Positions 26,744 to 38,735 of a stretch of 64,000 bases of DNA are shown piece after piece. This DNA comes from Callorhinus ursinus (lineage: Eukaryota; Chordata; Mammalia; Carnivora; Otariidae): positions 21,464,169 through 21,528,168 of the forward strand of contig NW_020312785.1 in NCBI RefSeq assembly GCF_003265705.1, written 5' to 3'. The position numbers and the translations under genes are program-made. The first letter of the stretch is position 1, and each line of letters opens with the position of its first letter. Below the pieces are notes generated by a model that made no database searches, was not told the origin of the DNA, and saw only the letters and a list, made by a program, of their open reading frames with translations.

Positions 26744-27404
26744 TCTGTGGCTTCTAAGGAAATATACAGCTGGAGAAATAGATTTGTAAGGCATACAAAT
26801 ATGTTGGATAGAAACTTGGAACTGGATGAGCCTACAAAGTAAAAGTGTATAGAATAAGAAGGGGCATATACTAAGGAGAAAATTCTAATCAGAAGAAAGG
26901 AGCCCACAAAAAAGATGGAGAACTTATTCAGAGAGGATAAGGCAATCAGATAGGAGGGAGTAGGTTAAATGTTAACTGTTGCTACTGGGCCAAAGAAAAT
27001 AAAGACTGAGAAATTTCCATGGAATAAAAAGATGGAGGAATTTTTGGTAACCTCGGCAAAGATATATTCCTGGTGTGATATAGGTAAGAAGAAAATGGTG
27101 GACTGAGGAATAAGTGAGAAATGGGAAAATAGAAAAAAAAATAGGAGAGCAGATGAAGGGGTAAGAGAGGGAGAGATTTGGAAGGAAACAAAAGATTTGG
27201 AGTTGAGAGAATTTGGGTTGACGCATTATTGATATTTGTATTTAACTTTTTTTTTTTTTGAACCAGAAAAGAAAGAAGATTAGGATTAGGGCTGAGGTGA
27301 TTTATAGAGCAAATTGTTAGGGAGGCAGAAAGAGAGGAGTTAAGAGCAGACTCTAGTCTCAGGAGAATAAATATCACTCCCATAAAAATAGGAAGGAAAG
27401 AAGG

Positions 27405-27450
27405 TGAGAAGAAAGCAAGGAGGGAAGGAGAGAGGGAGGGAGGGAGGGAG
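27405..27450. repeat. (GGGA)n purine simple repeat
   Basis: 'aaggag', 'agaggg' and several 'aggg' units occur in a row. Confidence 0.9.
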
Positions 27451-27759
27451 AAAAGTTGGTCAGATAAGATTCTACGTTGGCTACAAAAAACTTACAGCAC
27501 TTTTTTTTTGTTTGTTTTTTTGCGTGTGTGTGATGGCAAGAGGGAAGTATGCTTCCTGAAAATGAAAGTCTTAGAGGAAGACTCTATGATTTCATAAAAT
27601 AGAAAGCAAAATTATAGGGAGATTCCCAGGAAAAAATCTGGAATGTAGAATAAATGATTATTGGATGAAAAGAAATGAGGAAGAAGAGAAAGAGGAGGAA
27701 GAAACTGTGGATATGTTTTTCTTCCTTTCTACTTCTGTGAGTAGTAATAACATTCCAAG

Positions 27760-28500
27760 CTTTTGTGTATACATTCAGCAAATGTTCACTGGGTGTCAAC
27801 TATACCAGGCACGTTTAGGGACAGAAAACACAAGGAAGCAAACAAAAACCTTATTCTGAAGAAGTCTCCTTGTAAGAGGGAGGTGCTGGAAATAAAAGAA
27901 CAATGCGATGATGACAAGTGCTAGACAGACATTACCAGTATGGCAAGTCCACCATTACCAGGTGACTACTTCTTATCAGATCAGTGGGGGTTTACTGAGA
28001 TCTGAATGACGAGAAGGACTTGGCCAAGCCAAGCTAAGGGGAATCCAGAAAGTAACTTAAGGCAAGAATGAGTTTGGAATGTTATGGGGAGAGAAAGAAG
28101 GTCAATGAAGAGGAGAACAGAATGAGATGAGGACAGAAATGTGGACAAGACCCCAATCCCAATAGGCTTTGTAAGCCAAGAAAAGGAGTGTAGTTTTTAT
28201 TCTGAGGGATGGAATGCCATCAAAGTTTTAAGCAGGTGAGTGAAGTGATCTGATTGACTTTCTGAAACATCACTGGAGTTACTGTGGAAAGACTAGAATT
28301 TAGGAGGTCAAGGGAGAAAGAATTGATAATTGGGTGGAATGAGGTGATGATGGTTTGGGCTAGGGCGGTAGAGATGGAAAGAAGTGGACATATATACCTT
28401 GTGTTTAACAGATCCAGTGGGACTTGCTGATGGATTGACAGTGAGAAATCAAGGATAATATTTTGATTTTTGGCTTCATGAGGGTCCATTTACTTAGAAA
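27760..28500 (-). mobile_element. LINE-2 3' end and ORF2 C-terminus, antisense
   Basis: The L2 3' terminus complement ('cattcagcaaatgttcactg') starts the copy. 'ctgagatctgaatgacgaga' follows, then 'aggctttgtaagccaagaaa'. The minus-strand frame 28489-28220 matches the C-terminal L2 ORF2, with 'KNQNIILDFSLSIHQQ' and 'ICPLLSISTALAQTIITSF' in the expected order. It is one of the better preserved L2 copies here. Confidence 0.8.
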
Positions 28501-28629
28501 GGAAATTCTAGGGTAGGAAGAGAATCTCAGATTCTGTTCAATCATAAATAGTTTGAAATATCTATTACATATTCATGGGAGGCTTCGAGTCGGAGTTGAA
28601 CAGAAGAGTCTGGGGGAGTTCATCTCTAT

Positions 28630-28855
28630 TGCTATCCCCTTACTCTGCTTTTTTTTCCTCAGTAGCACTTATTCCCGTCTGACATACTATTTTCCTTTTT
28701 ATATTCCTTTTATTTATTTATTAACTGTCTTAAACACACACACACACTAGAATGGGAGCTTCATAAAGACAAGGAATTAATTTTAACTGCTATGTCCTCA
28801 ACAACTAGTACAGTACTTACTAGATTCTTAAATATTTATTGAAAATAAAAGACTT
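28630..28855 (+). mobile_element. LINE-2 3' end
   Basis: 'tcagtagcacttattcccgt', 'tttatttattaactgtctta', 'cactagaatgggagcttcat', then 'agtacagtacttactagat' and 'aaatatttattgaa'. This is the L2 3' terminus in sense orientation. A short (CA)n lies at 28735-28746. Confidence 0.85.
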
Positions 28856-29519
28856 TGGGATGTCCCACCTTTCTCTTGGGTTGTTTGCATATTCTGAGAT
28901 CATTTTATAATGCCAAAGTGAAAAAATGAGATAGATGTCCATGTAATTCATGATGATGTTCTGTCATTCCTTTTCCCTGTTCTTTCAGGACTGAAGTTCT
29001 CTAGGCTACCTCTGTACAATATCAAGAGACACAACAATTTTTCTACTACTAAAACATTTCAAGACATGTGAATCTCTACAAATCTTTCTAGGCACCATTA
29101 GCCAATACACATCATGTATACCCATTCAAACTCTGGAGTACTACATCCTGCCTATCAGTGTCTTAGGAAAGAGGACAAGGACCATTGTCTGTCTTCCCTT
29201 CCATCTACCTTCTTTCTCTTAGGCCTGTGGGTATTTTTTCAGGTCCTGTAATGATGAGCCAAGAAACAAGATACAGCTGTATTTATTTTTTGCTTTCTTT
29301 TTCATCACATCCTTTCTAATGGCAGTGGATCTCAGTGTGATGATCTATGTGTTTGAAAGGGCAGAAGAGAAATGAGAAAATAGCAAGAGAATCAAACAAA
29401 CAAAAGAATACAATTACTATCTTTAAAATGATATTCTGACATACATAGGTTGTTTTTTCCTATTTCAAGAAGAAATGAATTTTACTACACTTTAGTAATA
29501 TTTTTGAAAGGAAACTTTT

Positions 29520-30095
29520 ATTAAAGCTTTTGAAATAATCCCAGTGGTCCAGGAAGTAAATCACATGAAGTACCAGCAGTGGGTGTACCCTCTGATTCAT
29601 CCTGTCAGGGCAGAAGTTTGGCATGATGTACTTGGGTCATCTGCTTAGGGTCTCAGAAGGCTACAATCCAGTTTCCAGGTACAGTCTCACTATAGTCTCA
29701 ACTGGTGAACTATCTTTTAAGCTCCCTAAGGTTTTTAGCAGAATTCATCTCTGCAGTTGTAGGACTCAAGTCCCCATTTTTTATGCTGGCTGGCTCCTCC
29801 TAGAAGCTGCCCATAATTCCACAGGGCCATCTCTATAGACCTTCTCACAACATGCTGGTTTACTTCTTCAAAGCCAGCAAGAGACAGTCTCACTACCTTC
29901 ACTTTGCTAAGACAGAGTCTTATATAGTGAACGTATGGTATTCACAGAAATGACATCCCATCACCTTTGCTATATTCTATTACGAGAACTAAGCTCACAG
30001 GCCAGACTTATATCCAAGGAAAGAGGAGTCTATAGTAGTACATAAGGACTAGGAGTCAGGGAATCACTGGGGGTCAATTTAGGGTCCCTCAGCCA
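29520..30095. mobile_element. ancient interspersed repeat, unnamed
   Basis: Word order ('ggtctcagaaggctacaatc', 'cagccagcaagagacag'-like words, 'gacatcccatcacctttgc', 'gggggtcaatttagggtcc') matches a common old mammalian repeat by memory, but I cannot give its name. The 71-codon ORF at 29623-29838 lies in it. Confidence 0.5.
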
Positions 30096-30111
30096 CAATG
30101 ATGAAAAAGGT

Positions 30112-30360
30112 CCGCATTACTTTTTTATTGCTGTATAACAAATGACCCCAAATTAGGAACTTAAAAACCCACATTATCTCACATTTTCTGTGGGTCAGAA
30201 ATTTGTCATGGTATTACTGGGTTCTTTGCTCAGGTGTTTATATGACAGAAATCAAGGTATCCTGGGGGCTATATCTCATCTGAGGCTCATGATCCACTTT
30301 CACGTTCACTCAGGGCCTTAGCAAGATTTAATTCCCTGAGGTTGTAGAAATGAGTTCAAA
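30112..30360 (+). mobile_element. ancient interspersed repeat, unnamed
   Basis: It begins with 'tttttattgctgtataaca', then 'aatgaccccaaattaggaac', and later 'tctgtgggtcagaaatttgt'. This is the same recurring opening motif as 12655 and belongs to a related old family. Confidence 0.55.
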
Positions 30361-30965
30361 ATTTTATTTGAGTTATTGTTACTTTTAAGCAAAACTAGTA
30401 TTGTGTTATAATTTTCCATTTCAAATATGTAAATCTAGATGAATTAAATTACAAAACGCCAAAATTATATGAAGTTAATATTTTTAAGTATAAAAGGTAA
30501 TCTTTTAAACAAACTTTTATAAACATTATAATATTATAATGAAATATTTTTGCAGCTATTCAATTATGATAAAATTATGCTTGAAAACAATCAACCAATG
30601 ACTCTAGAAACAGTAATTTCAATAAATATGCTTTCTTAAAGGATCTCAAAATGCACACATAAGGACATATCTCAAATTGAAATGAGCATTTCATTTTTTT
30701 TTCAAAATTCAGCAATTGTATATTACTTGCCCTGCTCATCTGTGAACATCCTGGCTGCTGATTAACGATTTCCTTTTTTCACTTGACAAATGCTCTTCTA
30801 AAATATAAGCTTTTGCTTGAGTGAATCCACCTTTTCTAGCATCAGAGATTTTCCTCCAAGTGTCACATTCTCTTCTACCTTCTATTTCCTCTTTTTTCGG
30901 AAGAAACACATTATTTATCTCTTTTTCTCAAAGCTGAAGAATGGATCTCCATCACTAGGGTTAAA
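30361..30965. other. unassigned AT-rich DNA
   Basis: Very AT-rich, with no gene or named repeat recognised. Confidence 0.5.
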
Positions 30966-31197
30966 GAAAATCAAGATTGGGGTGCCTGGGTGGCTCAGTC
31001 GGTTAAGCATTGACTCTTGATTTTGGTTCAGGTCATGATCTCAGGGTCATGAGGTCGTGACATTGAGCCCCATGATGGGCTTCGTGCTCAACATGGAGTC
31101 TGCTTGTCGCTCTCCTTCTGCTCCTCCCCCTGCTCTCTTTCTCTCTCTCTCTCAGATAAATAAATAAAATATTAAAAAAAAAGGAAAATCAGGATTG
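30966..31197 (+). mobile_element. SINEC retroposon with 14-bp TSD
   Basis: The head is at 30980 (ggggtgcctgggtggctcag) and the A-rich tail ends near 31183. TSDs gaaaatcaagattg (30966-30979) and gaaaatcaggattg (31184-31197) differ by one base. Confidence 0.96.
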
Positions 31198-31929
31198 ATG
31201 CTCATCCTCACAGTCACAACCTACATTTCTCAGTGGGATTTCATGACACTATTGATTCAATTGCAGATCAGTGTTGAACACTTGTGACAGAGTTAGCTCC
31301 AGAACCAGTAGTCTTCTCTTGGCCCAAAGGGACCCCAATAGTTCTGGTTTGCATAAGTCTGTTTTTGTTTTTTCATTCTTTGTAGAATCTATTGTTACCA
31401 AGGTTTGAAAGCAAAACAAAATATTGATCGTTTTACAGAAACAACAAAAAAAAATGTTTACATTTGGCTAGAAGAAAGCACTAAACTGGAGCACAAGAAT
31501 AATTTTGGAGTGCTTATAATTTGTTCAAGACTGTAAGAAATGACAAATATGTACACCCCTTCCAACCTGTTATGTCCCTCTGTTAAAGTAATTCATGGAG
31601 AAAGGGCATTTTTGGTAATTTTGAATTAAAAAAATGCACCCCTAAATTTGAAAGAGTTCCAGAATGAGGGCTACAGACTGGAACTATCAAATTCAAGTGA
31701 AGAAAAAGTTGGATATGCCATGGCATTCGTGTCTGTGGCTTGGATATCATATGACCTATGCTGTGTAGTCTATATTTTGTTTTAAGATTTTTGAAATTTT
31801 AAGAATCAGTAAATTGAAAGTAACAAAAATAAAAGAAGATTGAATAGAACAAATGCCTTAAACTATATTATAGAATTAATTTGTCTAATCATGAAGAAGA
31901 TTAATCAGAGCCAAGTTACATGCACTATC

Positions 31930-32140
31930 AATAAGTAGTCATGTGGGCGCCTGGGTGGCTCAGTCAGTTAAGCTTCTGCCTTCAGCTCAGGTCGTGATCC
32001 CAGGGTCCTGGGATCGAGCCACACATTGGGCTCCTTGCTCCGCGGGAAGCCTGCTTCTCTCTCTCCCACTCCCCCTGCTTGTGCTCTCTCTCTCTGTCAA
32101 CTAAATTTAAAAAATCTTTAAAAAAATAAGTAGCCATGTG
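31930..32140 (+). mobile_element. SINEC retroposon with 16-bp TSD
   Basis: The body runs from 31946 (ggcgcctgggtggctcagtc) to about 32124. TSDs aataagtagtcatgtg (31930-31945) and aataagtagccatgtg (32125-32140) differ by one base. Confidence 0.97.
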
Positions 32141-33610
32141 AGATATGTATTAGCTGTATCAGCATATGATATCTCCCTTATCCTATCTGATGCCCAGCCT
32201 TCCACCCATCCTATAAGTCTGCACTTGCATGCACACACACACACACCACATACAATTCCACTATGGTTAACAATATTAAGTTGGATGAGAGCAACTGAGG
32301 TACCCAAAAGAATTTGGAAGTTACTAAGGAATTAGGGCCTTGGGTGGGAAATACAGAATGAGGGGGATAGAAAATAATTTGGAAATGTATTACTTTATAT
32401 GGACTCTTTTAAGCAACTTCTGGTGTATATATAACATTAATCAGAATTATATTCTACTTCTTTTGGTTCTTATTTAGGCATTATACACATGCTTCTATTG
32501 AAACATTACTCAAGAAAATGTATTTATTGTAGTTAACCATTGCTTCCTCCTAGGATGAGAACCCTAGTTTCCAGGGTTCTTATATTTCCCCTCTCTTTTC
32601 TCTTTCATTAGTATTTTGTCAGATGTGGGACTGAAGACTAGAAATAAAACAAAACAAAGTAAAAAATACAGTGTTGTTAGGTGTTATTAATCCTTTTAAA
32701 ATATAGGCTTAGTGATAAAAGTGTTTTCAATATTTGGCCATATTACGCTTTTTAATTACCTGTGCATTTTATCAATCTGGTTCCAATATTTGTTATAAAT
32801 AGATGAAAATTAACTGCATGATTGAAACAATTCTATTCGGTATATTAAAGATATTATTGTATAGTAACTGCCTATATGTTCACTTCTTCAGACCATACAT
32901 GTTCTTTTACAGATTTTGCTCTTGGTCCATCTGCTTCTGAGGGTAGGATCAAAAAATATATATATTTCTAAGGTCATTCTTTACCTCAGGTCTCAAGGAA
33001 ATTTACTGTAAATGGTCTGTCTTAGATGGCAAAATTGTCACAGAGAACTAAGACATTTAGTTTACAAAAGGGCACAAAGGAAGAAAGAAAAGAAAAAAAT
33101 TCAATTTTTTAATGTTTTTGGGTTTTGCTGTCATACAGTCAAACTTCTCAATGTTCACTCTTCCTACATATTTATATTAATTTTCCTATATAATTTAGCC
33201 ATAACCATTTACCATAGGCAGCTTTCTCCTCCGAGTAAATAGAGGGTATCCATTCAACCAACTTGGATTTTCTGGTCAATTATCTTCTTTTCACCACTAA
33301 AACGAACAAACCCGGAAGAAAGGACATAAATGAATGACTTCTTTATATTTTATCGTTATATACATTTTTAACATATTGATAGTTAATGTTTATATGTTTA
33401 TAGTTAAAGTTTATAGTTATATCTTTACAAACACATAACTATATGTTTATTGTTACACACTTTTTAATAATTATTTATCTAATAATTTCAAATAGCTTTT
33501 GTAATTGTATATAATAAAATTATAATTTATAGTTTAATTTTAAAGCATACTTTTGTTATAATATAATTTAAATTTTTAATAACTTAATTGTAAAATATAA
33601 TGCTTTATTT
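32141..33610. other. unassigned AT-rich DNA
   Basis: No gene is found. A short (CA)n lies near 32230-32245. The last 250 bases are extremely AT-rich with repeated 'atatgtttatagttaa'-like words. Confidence 0.5.
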
Positions 33611-33611
33611 T

Positions 33612-34018
33612 TTTGTGTTTTTTTATTAAAGTACAATTAACATACAATGTTATATTAGGTTCAGGTGTTTAATACAATGAATAAAAAATTCTTTTTTTTT
33701 TTAATATTTTATTTATTTATTTATTTATTTGAGAGAGAGAATGAGAGAGAGAGAGTACATGAGAGGGGGGAGGGCCAGAGGGAGAAGCAGACTCCCTGCC
33801 GAGCAGGGAGCCCGATGCGGGACTCGATCCCGGGACTCCAGGATCATGACCTGAGCCGAAGGCAGTCGCTGAACCAACTGAGCCACCCAGGCGCCCATGA
33901 ATAAAAAATTCTATACATTTCTTCTCAGTGCTCCTTAAAGTAAGTGTACTCTTAATTCCCTTTATCTATTTCACCCATCACCCCACTAACTTCCCCTGTG
34001 GCAACCATCAACTTAAAA
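33612..34018 (-). mobile_element. old LINE-1 3' UTR, split by a SINEC
   Basis: 'aagtacaattaacatacaat', then 'gttatattaggttcaggtg', lies left of the SINE and 'ttccctttatctatttcacc' then 'catcaccccactaac' lies right of it. Together they form the complement of an old LINE-1 3' UTR. Confidence 0.75.
33677..33912 (-). mobile_element. SINEC retroposon, near-consensus, perfect 16-bp TSD
   Basis: The antisense body spans 33693-33896: (T)n, (ATTT)n, (GA)n, then a CpG-rich body with 'gatgcgggactcgatcccgg' and a head complement ending 'gagccacccaggcgccc'. TSD atgaataaaaaattct at 33677-33692 and 33897-33912 is identical. Retained CpGs and a perfect TSD suggest a recent insertion. Confidence 0.98.
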
Positions 34019-34253
34019 TATAATGCTTCCAGGGGCGCCTGGGTGGCTCAGTCAGTTAAGTGTCTGCCTGAGGCTCAGGTCATGATCTCAGGGTCCTGGG
34101 ATGGAGCCTTGTGTGGTTGGGCTCCCTGCTCAGTGGGAAGTCTGCTTCTCCCTCTCCCTCTGCCTCCTCCTCCCCCCTGCTCATACTCTGTCTCTGTTTC
34201 TCTGTCTCTTTCTCAAATAAATAAATAGAATCTTTAAAAAACTATAATGCTTC
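34019..34253 (+). mobile_element. SINEC retroposon with 11-bp TSD
   Basis: The body runs from 34032 (ggggcgcctgggtggctcag) to about 34242. TSD tataatgcttc is at 34019-34029 and 34243-34253. It lies only about 120 bp from the antisense SINEC at 33693. Confidence 0.95.
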
Positions 34254-35190
34254 AAAATTGAAAGATTTACATTCATTGGAAGAGGCATCCACATTCAAAA
34301 TAGAAAAAGGCAATAAAGAATGGCATGTTTTGGACATGGTTTGCACATATGCATTGTATTGTGGCTGTCCCAATATTTATATGTGGGTAAAAATCTATTT
34401 GACTATTGCTGTCAACCATAGCACTTTCATCTCCTTTTTTATTTCCTTGGATATTTTGAAGGTGCTAAGCTCACTCATCAACACAAGTCTTCCTGACACT
34501 TGGCATTTTCTTTTTTGTCACTGTCTCTCTGAAACAAACCTAGGATCGTAATATATCTTAGTACATAAATCCAAAACATTTAGACAAAAAAAGAAAAGAA
34601 AAGAAAAAAAGGCAAAGAAGGAAAGAAGCAAAGCAAAGCAAAGTTAAAGTAAGAAAAGTCCATCCAGTGAAATCTTTGTTGAGTCCAAGATATGGAAATA
34701 CCTAAAGATAGCTTTAGACCCTTGCTCTGGTCTTATTTCTCCTTATCCAATTCTTTTGGGAAGTTTGATGCTTTTCCACTAAATACTAAACATATTATTA
34801 TTTTTTTATATATGTTTCCATGCTTTTTCAAATTCTATACCCTTTATTTTTACACCTTACATCTTGTAAAACCTTCAAGTTTTCTCTTAATGATACTCTT
34901 TCACTCTATCCATATTCATTACTAACTCTTATTCTATAACCCAAACTAGTGAAGTTGTTGGAACACAAACTTCCATTGCTGGCCCCCACACCCCTCCAAA
35001 ATAAGTTTTGTTCTGTACCACTGCAAGATTCTGAATGGATCACCGATTTCCCCTCAACTTTAAAGCTATCATGAAGAGTTTATGTAGTAGAAAATAGTTT
35101 TTAGGTTTTTTTTTAAATAACTGCTTGATTTCTTAAATTTGTTCCACAAATAAGGATATCTAAAATATAGAAATACTTAACACAAAATTG
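34254..35190. other. unassigned DNA with A-rich tract
   Basis: An (AAAG)n/(CAAAG)n low-complexity tract lies at about 34585-34650. No gene is recognised. ORFs at 34258-34551 and 34692-34925 have no domain. Confidence 0.5.
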
Positions 35191-35194
35191 AGGG

Positions 35195-35992
35195 GAAATC
35201 TGCTTTTAAAAATATACCCACAAGATCCAGCAATTCCATTCTTATGTATATACCCCCTAAATTGAAAACAGGTAAAATATTCATATATTCATCCAAACTG
35301 AATGTTTATAGCTGCACTATTCACAGGAGCCAAAAGGTGGAAACAACCTAAGTGTCTGTCCATCAATGGATGAATGGAATGGATGAACTGTGGTATATAC
35401 ATACAATGGAATATTATTCAGACATAAGAAGAAAATACTGGTACGTGCTATAACATGGCAAAACCTTGAAAGCATTATGCTAAATGTAATAAATCAGACA
35501 TAAAAGAATAATTATATGATTCCATTTATATGAAATATTCAGAAGACTTGAATTCATAGAGAGATAAAACAGATTTATGGTTGCCAGGGACTGGGGAGGA
35601 ATAGGTACTAAAGTGGCTGCTTAATGAGTACAGGGGTAATAAAAATGTTTTGGAATTTGATACAAGTGGTGGCTTCCCAGTAATATCAATGTACTAAAAT
35701 GCCACTGAATTGTATACTTTAAAATGGTTAATTCTTGGGGCGCCTGGGTGACTCAGGCAGTTAAGTGGCCAGCTCTTGATTCTGGCTCAGGTCATGATCT
35801 CAGGGTTCTGGGATCAAACTCTGTTTTGGGCTCCTTGCTCAGTGGGGAGTCTGCCTGAGGATTCTCTCTCCCTCTCCCTCTGCCCCTGCCCCCTCTCATG
35901 CCCGCTCTCTCTCTCTCTAAAATAAATAAAATATAAAAAATAAAATAAAATTGTTAATGCTGTAATTATTTGAATTTCACTTCAATTTTTTA
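35195..35992 (+). mobile_element. old LINE-1 3' end, split by a SINEC
   Basis: The ORF2 end and 3' UTR are in sense: 'gatccagcaattccattctt', 'atggaatattattcagacat', 'ggttgccagggactggggag', 'tgaattgtatactttaaaat'. The right remnant 'tgctgtaattatttgaattt' follows the SINE. It is an older subfamily than the carnivore LINE-1s at 9969 and 38736. Confidence 0.88.
35721..35958 (+). mobile_element. SINEC retroposon inside a LINE-1
   Basis: The head is at about 35737 (ggggcgcctgggtgactcag) and the A-rich tail ends near 35946. TSDs aaaatggttaat (35721-35732) and aaaattgttaat (35947-35958) differ by one base. Confidence 0.93.
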
Positions 35993-36955
35993 AAAAGGGA
36001 AAAATATTTCTGCATACACATTTGGAGTCAACATTTTTAAACAGATAAAGATACATATAATAATAATAGTCTCTGGAATCTTCATTTTAGTAGTGCTCTT
36101 AATCTGTCTTTATTTAACAATACTTTCCTTCATTCCTTTTTTTTTTTTCTTATCTGATTTCAGAGTTGAAGATGCAAAAAGAGTGTAATAGCCTTCAGTT
36201 TCTCCAGGTTATGTTTTATTGGTTAATTAATACCTGTTTTAAGTGGTTGAAGATATTTGAATGTTCCTGAGTTGTGTATTAATGGGGCACTAAAACATGC
36301 CCTGTCATGTCTTAATTCCTCCAAACAGTCTCACACTGAATAAGTGAAAAGTGATTAAAACTTAAATGTCTTACCACCGAAGTACTTACTAACTTAGTCA
36401 GATATGATTAAATGCTTAATCATTTGTTCACTAGCAGTCATAAATCTTTCTTCATTCTGGTGATACATATTATAATTTTTCTGGGTCATTTAGGTTATAG
36501 ACCATTTTCTTGTTCCTCTAGATTTTATGTGCTCTGTTCTTTCTTTTTAAAGCATTATCAAACATATGGAAGAAACATATGGTCAGCCAGTTATTTTATA
36601 AAAGTCCTTGAATATTGGGTGAAAATGCTCACATAATGGGGTTTTAGAGCAGGTCTCTTTTATAGCCTGTAAAGAAGAATACCGATGTTACCAGAATACA
36701 AAATATAAAATCCCTCTGTGAAATAAATTCAGCGCCTGTCTGAGTTTTACTTTTATATCAAGAATTTAGAAAACTATGGGCATTTCTTACTCCAATTATT
36801 CACGGTTTTATGTTTCTTTGAAAGTAGAGTGTTTCATAAAGTATATGCCTATTAATATTTCATAATGAATTCAGTTAATAGTCATACTATAAAGTCCTTG
36901 AGGTCAGCAAAGAATCATTGTATAATGAAAACACTTCTAAAATTGTTTTTGTACT
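35993..36955. other. unassigned AT-rich DNA
   Basis: Nothing recognised apart from a short poly-T at about 36138. Confidence 0.5.
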
Positions 36956-36959
36956 CTAT

Positions 36960-37120
36960 TTATATTTGAGGCAAAATTTGGGACATTAAGCAAACTGCTT
37001 TACCTTATCAAGCCCTCAATTTTCCTTATCTGTGAAATAAGCATATTTTACAATTCCAAGATTGTTGTAACAGCTATACAAATTCATATATAAAAAGTGT
37101 TTGCCATACTGCCCAATTCT
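36960..37120 (-). mobile_element. MIR SINE remnant
   Basis: 'gggacattaagcaaactgct', 'ttccttatctgtgaaataag' and 'gattgttgtaacagctatac' follow the MIR complement. Confidence 0.7.
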
Positions 37121-37329
37121 GCATCCACTTCTCCATCTCACCTAATGAATTCCACTGTTCATTCTTTAAGTTCCAATTTAAACATAATTACATTTTAGGG
37201 GGAGAATGAATAGATGGATGTAAAAAACAGAGGATGACACTAATTAATCTATAAATTTAATGCAGTTTCAATAAAAATCAAATTTTTGGGACCTTGATGA
37301 TGTTTGTAAATTTCATGTAGGAGAATCAA

Positions 37330-38194
37330 TGATGTATGAATGTCTCAGATTCTGTTCTCAGACCTATTATCTTTTCCATCCAGGTTGAGTTCCTAGATGA
37401 TTTCACCCACTATTAAAGTTTTAAATACCTGTATATTTCAACGACTACCAAATTTACCTCTACTGTTCCCAAGACTCTTGTATCCAACTGACCATTTGAT
37501 TTCTCAATGTGGATATCTAACAGGCATCCCAAAGTTAAAGCTAACATGTTCCAAGCTGAAATCTCGACTCCCATTCATCTCATTAAGACCAAAAACCTTA
37601 GAATCACTTTTTATTTCTCTATTACTTTTTATAATTTTTACTGAAACATCAGCAAATTCTATTGCCTACCTTTTAAATACATCAAGAATCTAACTAGTTC
37701 TCACCAACCCCACTATCATCATGGCATCCCAACCTACCATGATGAAATTTCAATAGACCCCTGGCTTATCTTTCAGCTTCCACTTTTGCCTCTCTATGAT
37801 CTATTCATCACATAGTAGCAGAATGAACTTCTTAATACTTGAGTCAGAGCATGCGGTTTATATATTAAAATTCTATATGGCTTCTCATTGCTCTTAAATT
37901 AAACAGCAAAGTTCTTAAAAGATCAACTAGCCCCTTGCTGGTTCTTGATATTTTTTCTCTTCCTACATTGCTGCACTCCAGCCACAGTGGGCATCATATG
38001 GTTATTCTTCAAACACTGTTTGATACTTCTGCCCTAGGGCCTTTTTACACGTTCTTTCCTTTGCTTGGAAAGATCTTCCTCCAGATATTCTCAAGGCTCC
38101 CTCCTTCACTTTTTTCAAATCTCTGCTTAAATGTCCCATCTTTTAAGAGGAATTCTCTGACCATCTTCTCTAAAATAATACCCTTGTCTCTCTT
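37330..38194 (+). mobile_element. LINE-2 ORF2 C-terminus and 3' UTR, left part
   Basis: The frame 37397-37693 carries decayed L2 ORF2: 'SQCGYLTGIPKLKLTCSKLK' corresponds to the segment ending in N-M-S-K-T-E. The 3' region follows with 'cagccacagtgggcatcata' and 'ctagggcctttttacacgtt'. The element is interrupted at 38195 by an LTR and continues at 38637-38735. Confidence 0.85.
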
Positions 38195-38632
38195 TGTAAT
38201 GGTTAATTTTATGTGTCAACTTGGCTAGGATGTAGTGTTCATTTGCTCCATTAAACACTAGTCTAGATGTTGCAGTGAAGATATTTTTCAGATATGATTA
38301 ACAATTAAACTAGTGGACTTTGAGTAAAGCAGATTACCTTCCATAATACGGGTGGGCTTCATCTAATCAGTCAAAAGCCTTAAGAGAAAAAACTGAGTTC
38401 CCTCAAAGAGGAAGGAATTCTTTGATTACCCTTCAACTCAAGACTGTGATATCAATGCCTATCAGAATCCCCAGCCTATTGGCCTTCCTTGAAGATTTCT
38501 TACTTGCCAGCCCCCACAGTCATATGAGCCAATTCCTCAAAATAAGTCATAGGTCCCTCTCTCATTGTGTGTGTGTGTGTGTGTGTGACTGTCTTATTGG
38601 TTCTGTTTCTCTGGAGAACCCTGATTGATACA
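38195..38632 (+). mobile_element. solo LTR, MLT2-type (ERVL class)
   Basis: The LTR begins TGTAATGGTTAATTTTATG and ends '...ctgattgataca', matching the TG...CA ends of an MLT2-like ERVL LTR. The flanking pentamers ctctt (38190-38194) and ccctt (38633-38637) differ by one base and fit a 5-bp TSD. It splits a LINE-2, and no internal viral genes are present. A (GT)11 tract lies at 38566-38587. Confidence 0.8.
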
Positions 38633-38636
38633 CCCT

Positions 38637-38735
38637 TTGTTTACTTACATATTGTCTGCATCCTCTAGTTGAAGATAAACTCAAGAAGGAAGAAGTTTTC
38701 AGTATTATATTCACTGTTGTAATTCCAGTACCTTG
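38637..38735 (+). mobile_element. LINE-2 3' UTR, right part
   Basis: 'tacatattgtctgcatcctc', 'tagttgaagataaactcaag' and 'gtaattccagtaccttgaa' continue the L2 3' end across the LTR insertion, up to the LINE-1 junction. Confidence 0.8.

Larger units (their letters stand above)
26520..27480 (-). mobile_element. LINE-2 ORF2 relic, antisense
   Basis: The plus strand is purine-rich and follows the complement of L2 ORF2 from the C-terminal side ('gtcaagaatactttcagg') into the reverse transcriptase region ('gactgagaaatttccatgg' onward). The Ser/Leu/Pro-rich minus-strand ORFs (27383-26982, 133 codons; 27226-26972) are decayed coding sequence of this element plus low complexity, not a host gene. An AT-only palindromic patch at 26697-26743 interrupts it, and a GGGA-rich run (about 27405-27450) ends it. 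Confidence 0.65.

Noticed and set aside
26982..27383. 133-codon minus-strand ORF
   Set aside because: It is decayed LINE-2 ORF2 and purine-tract low complexity; word order follows the L2 reverse transcriptase region, not a host protein.
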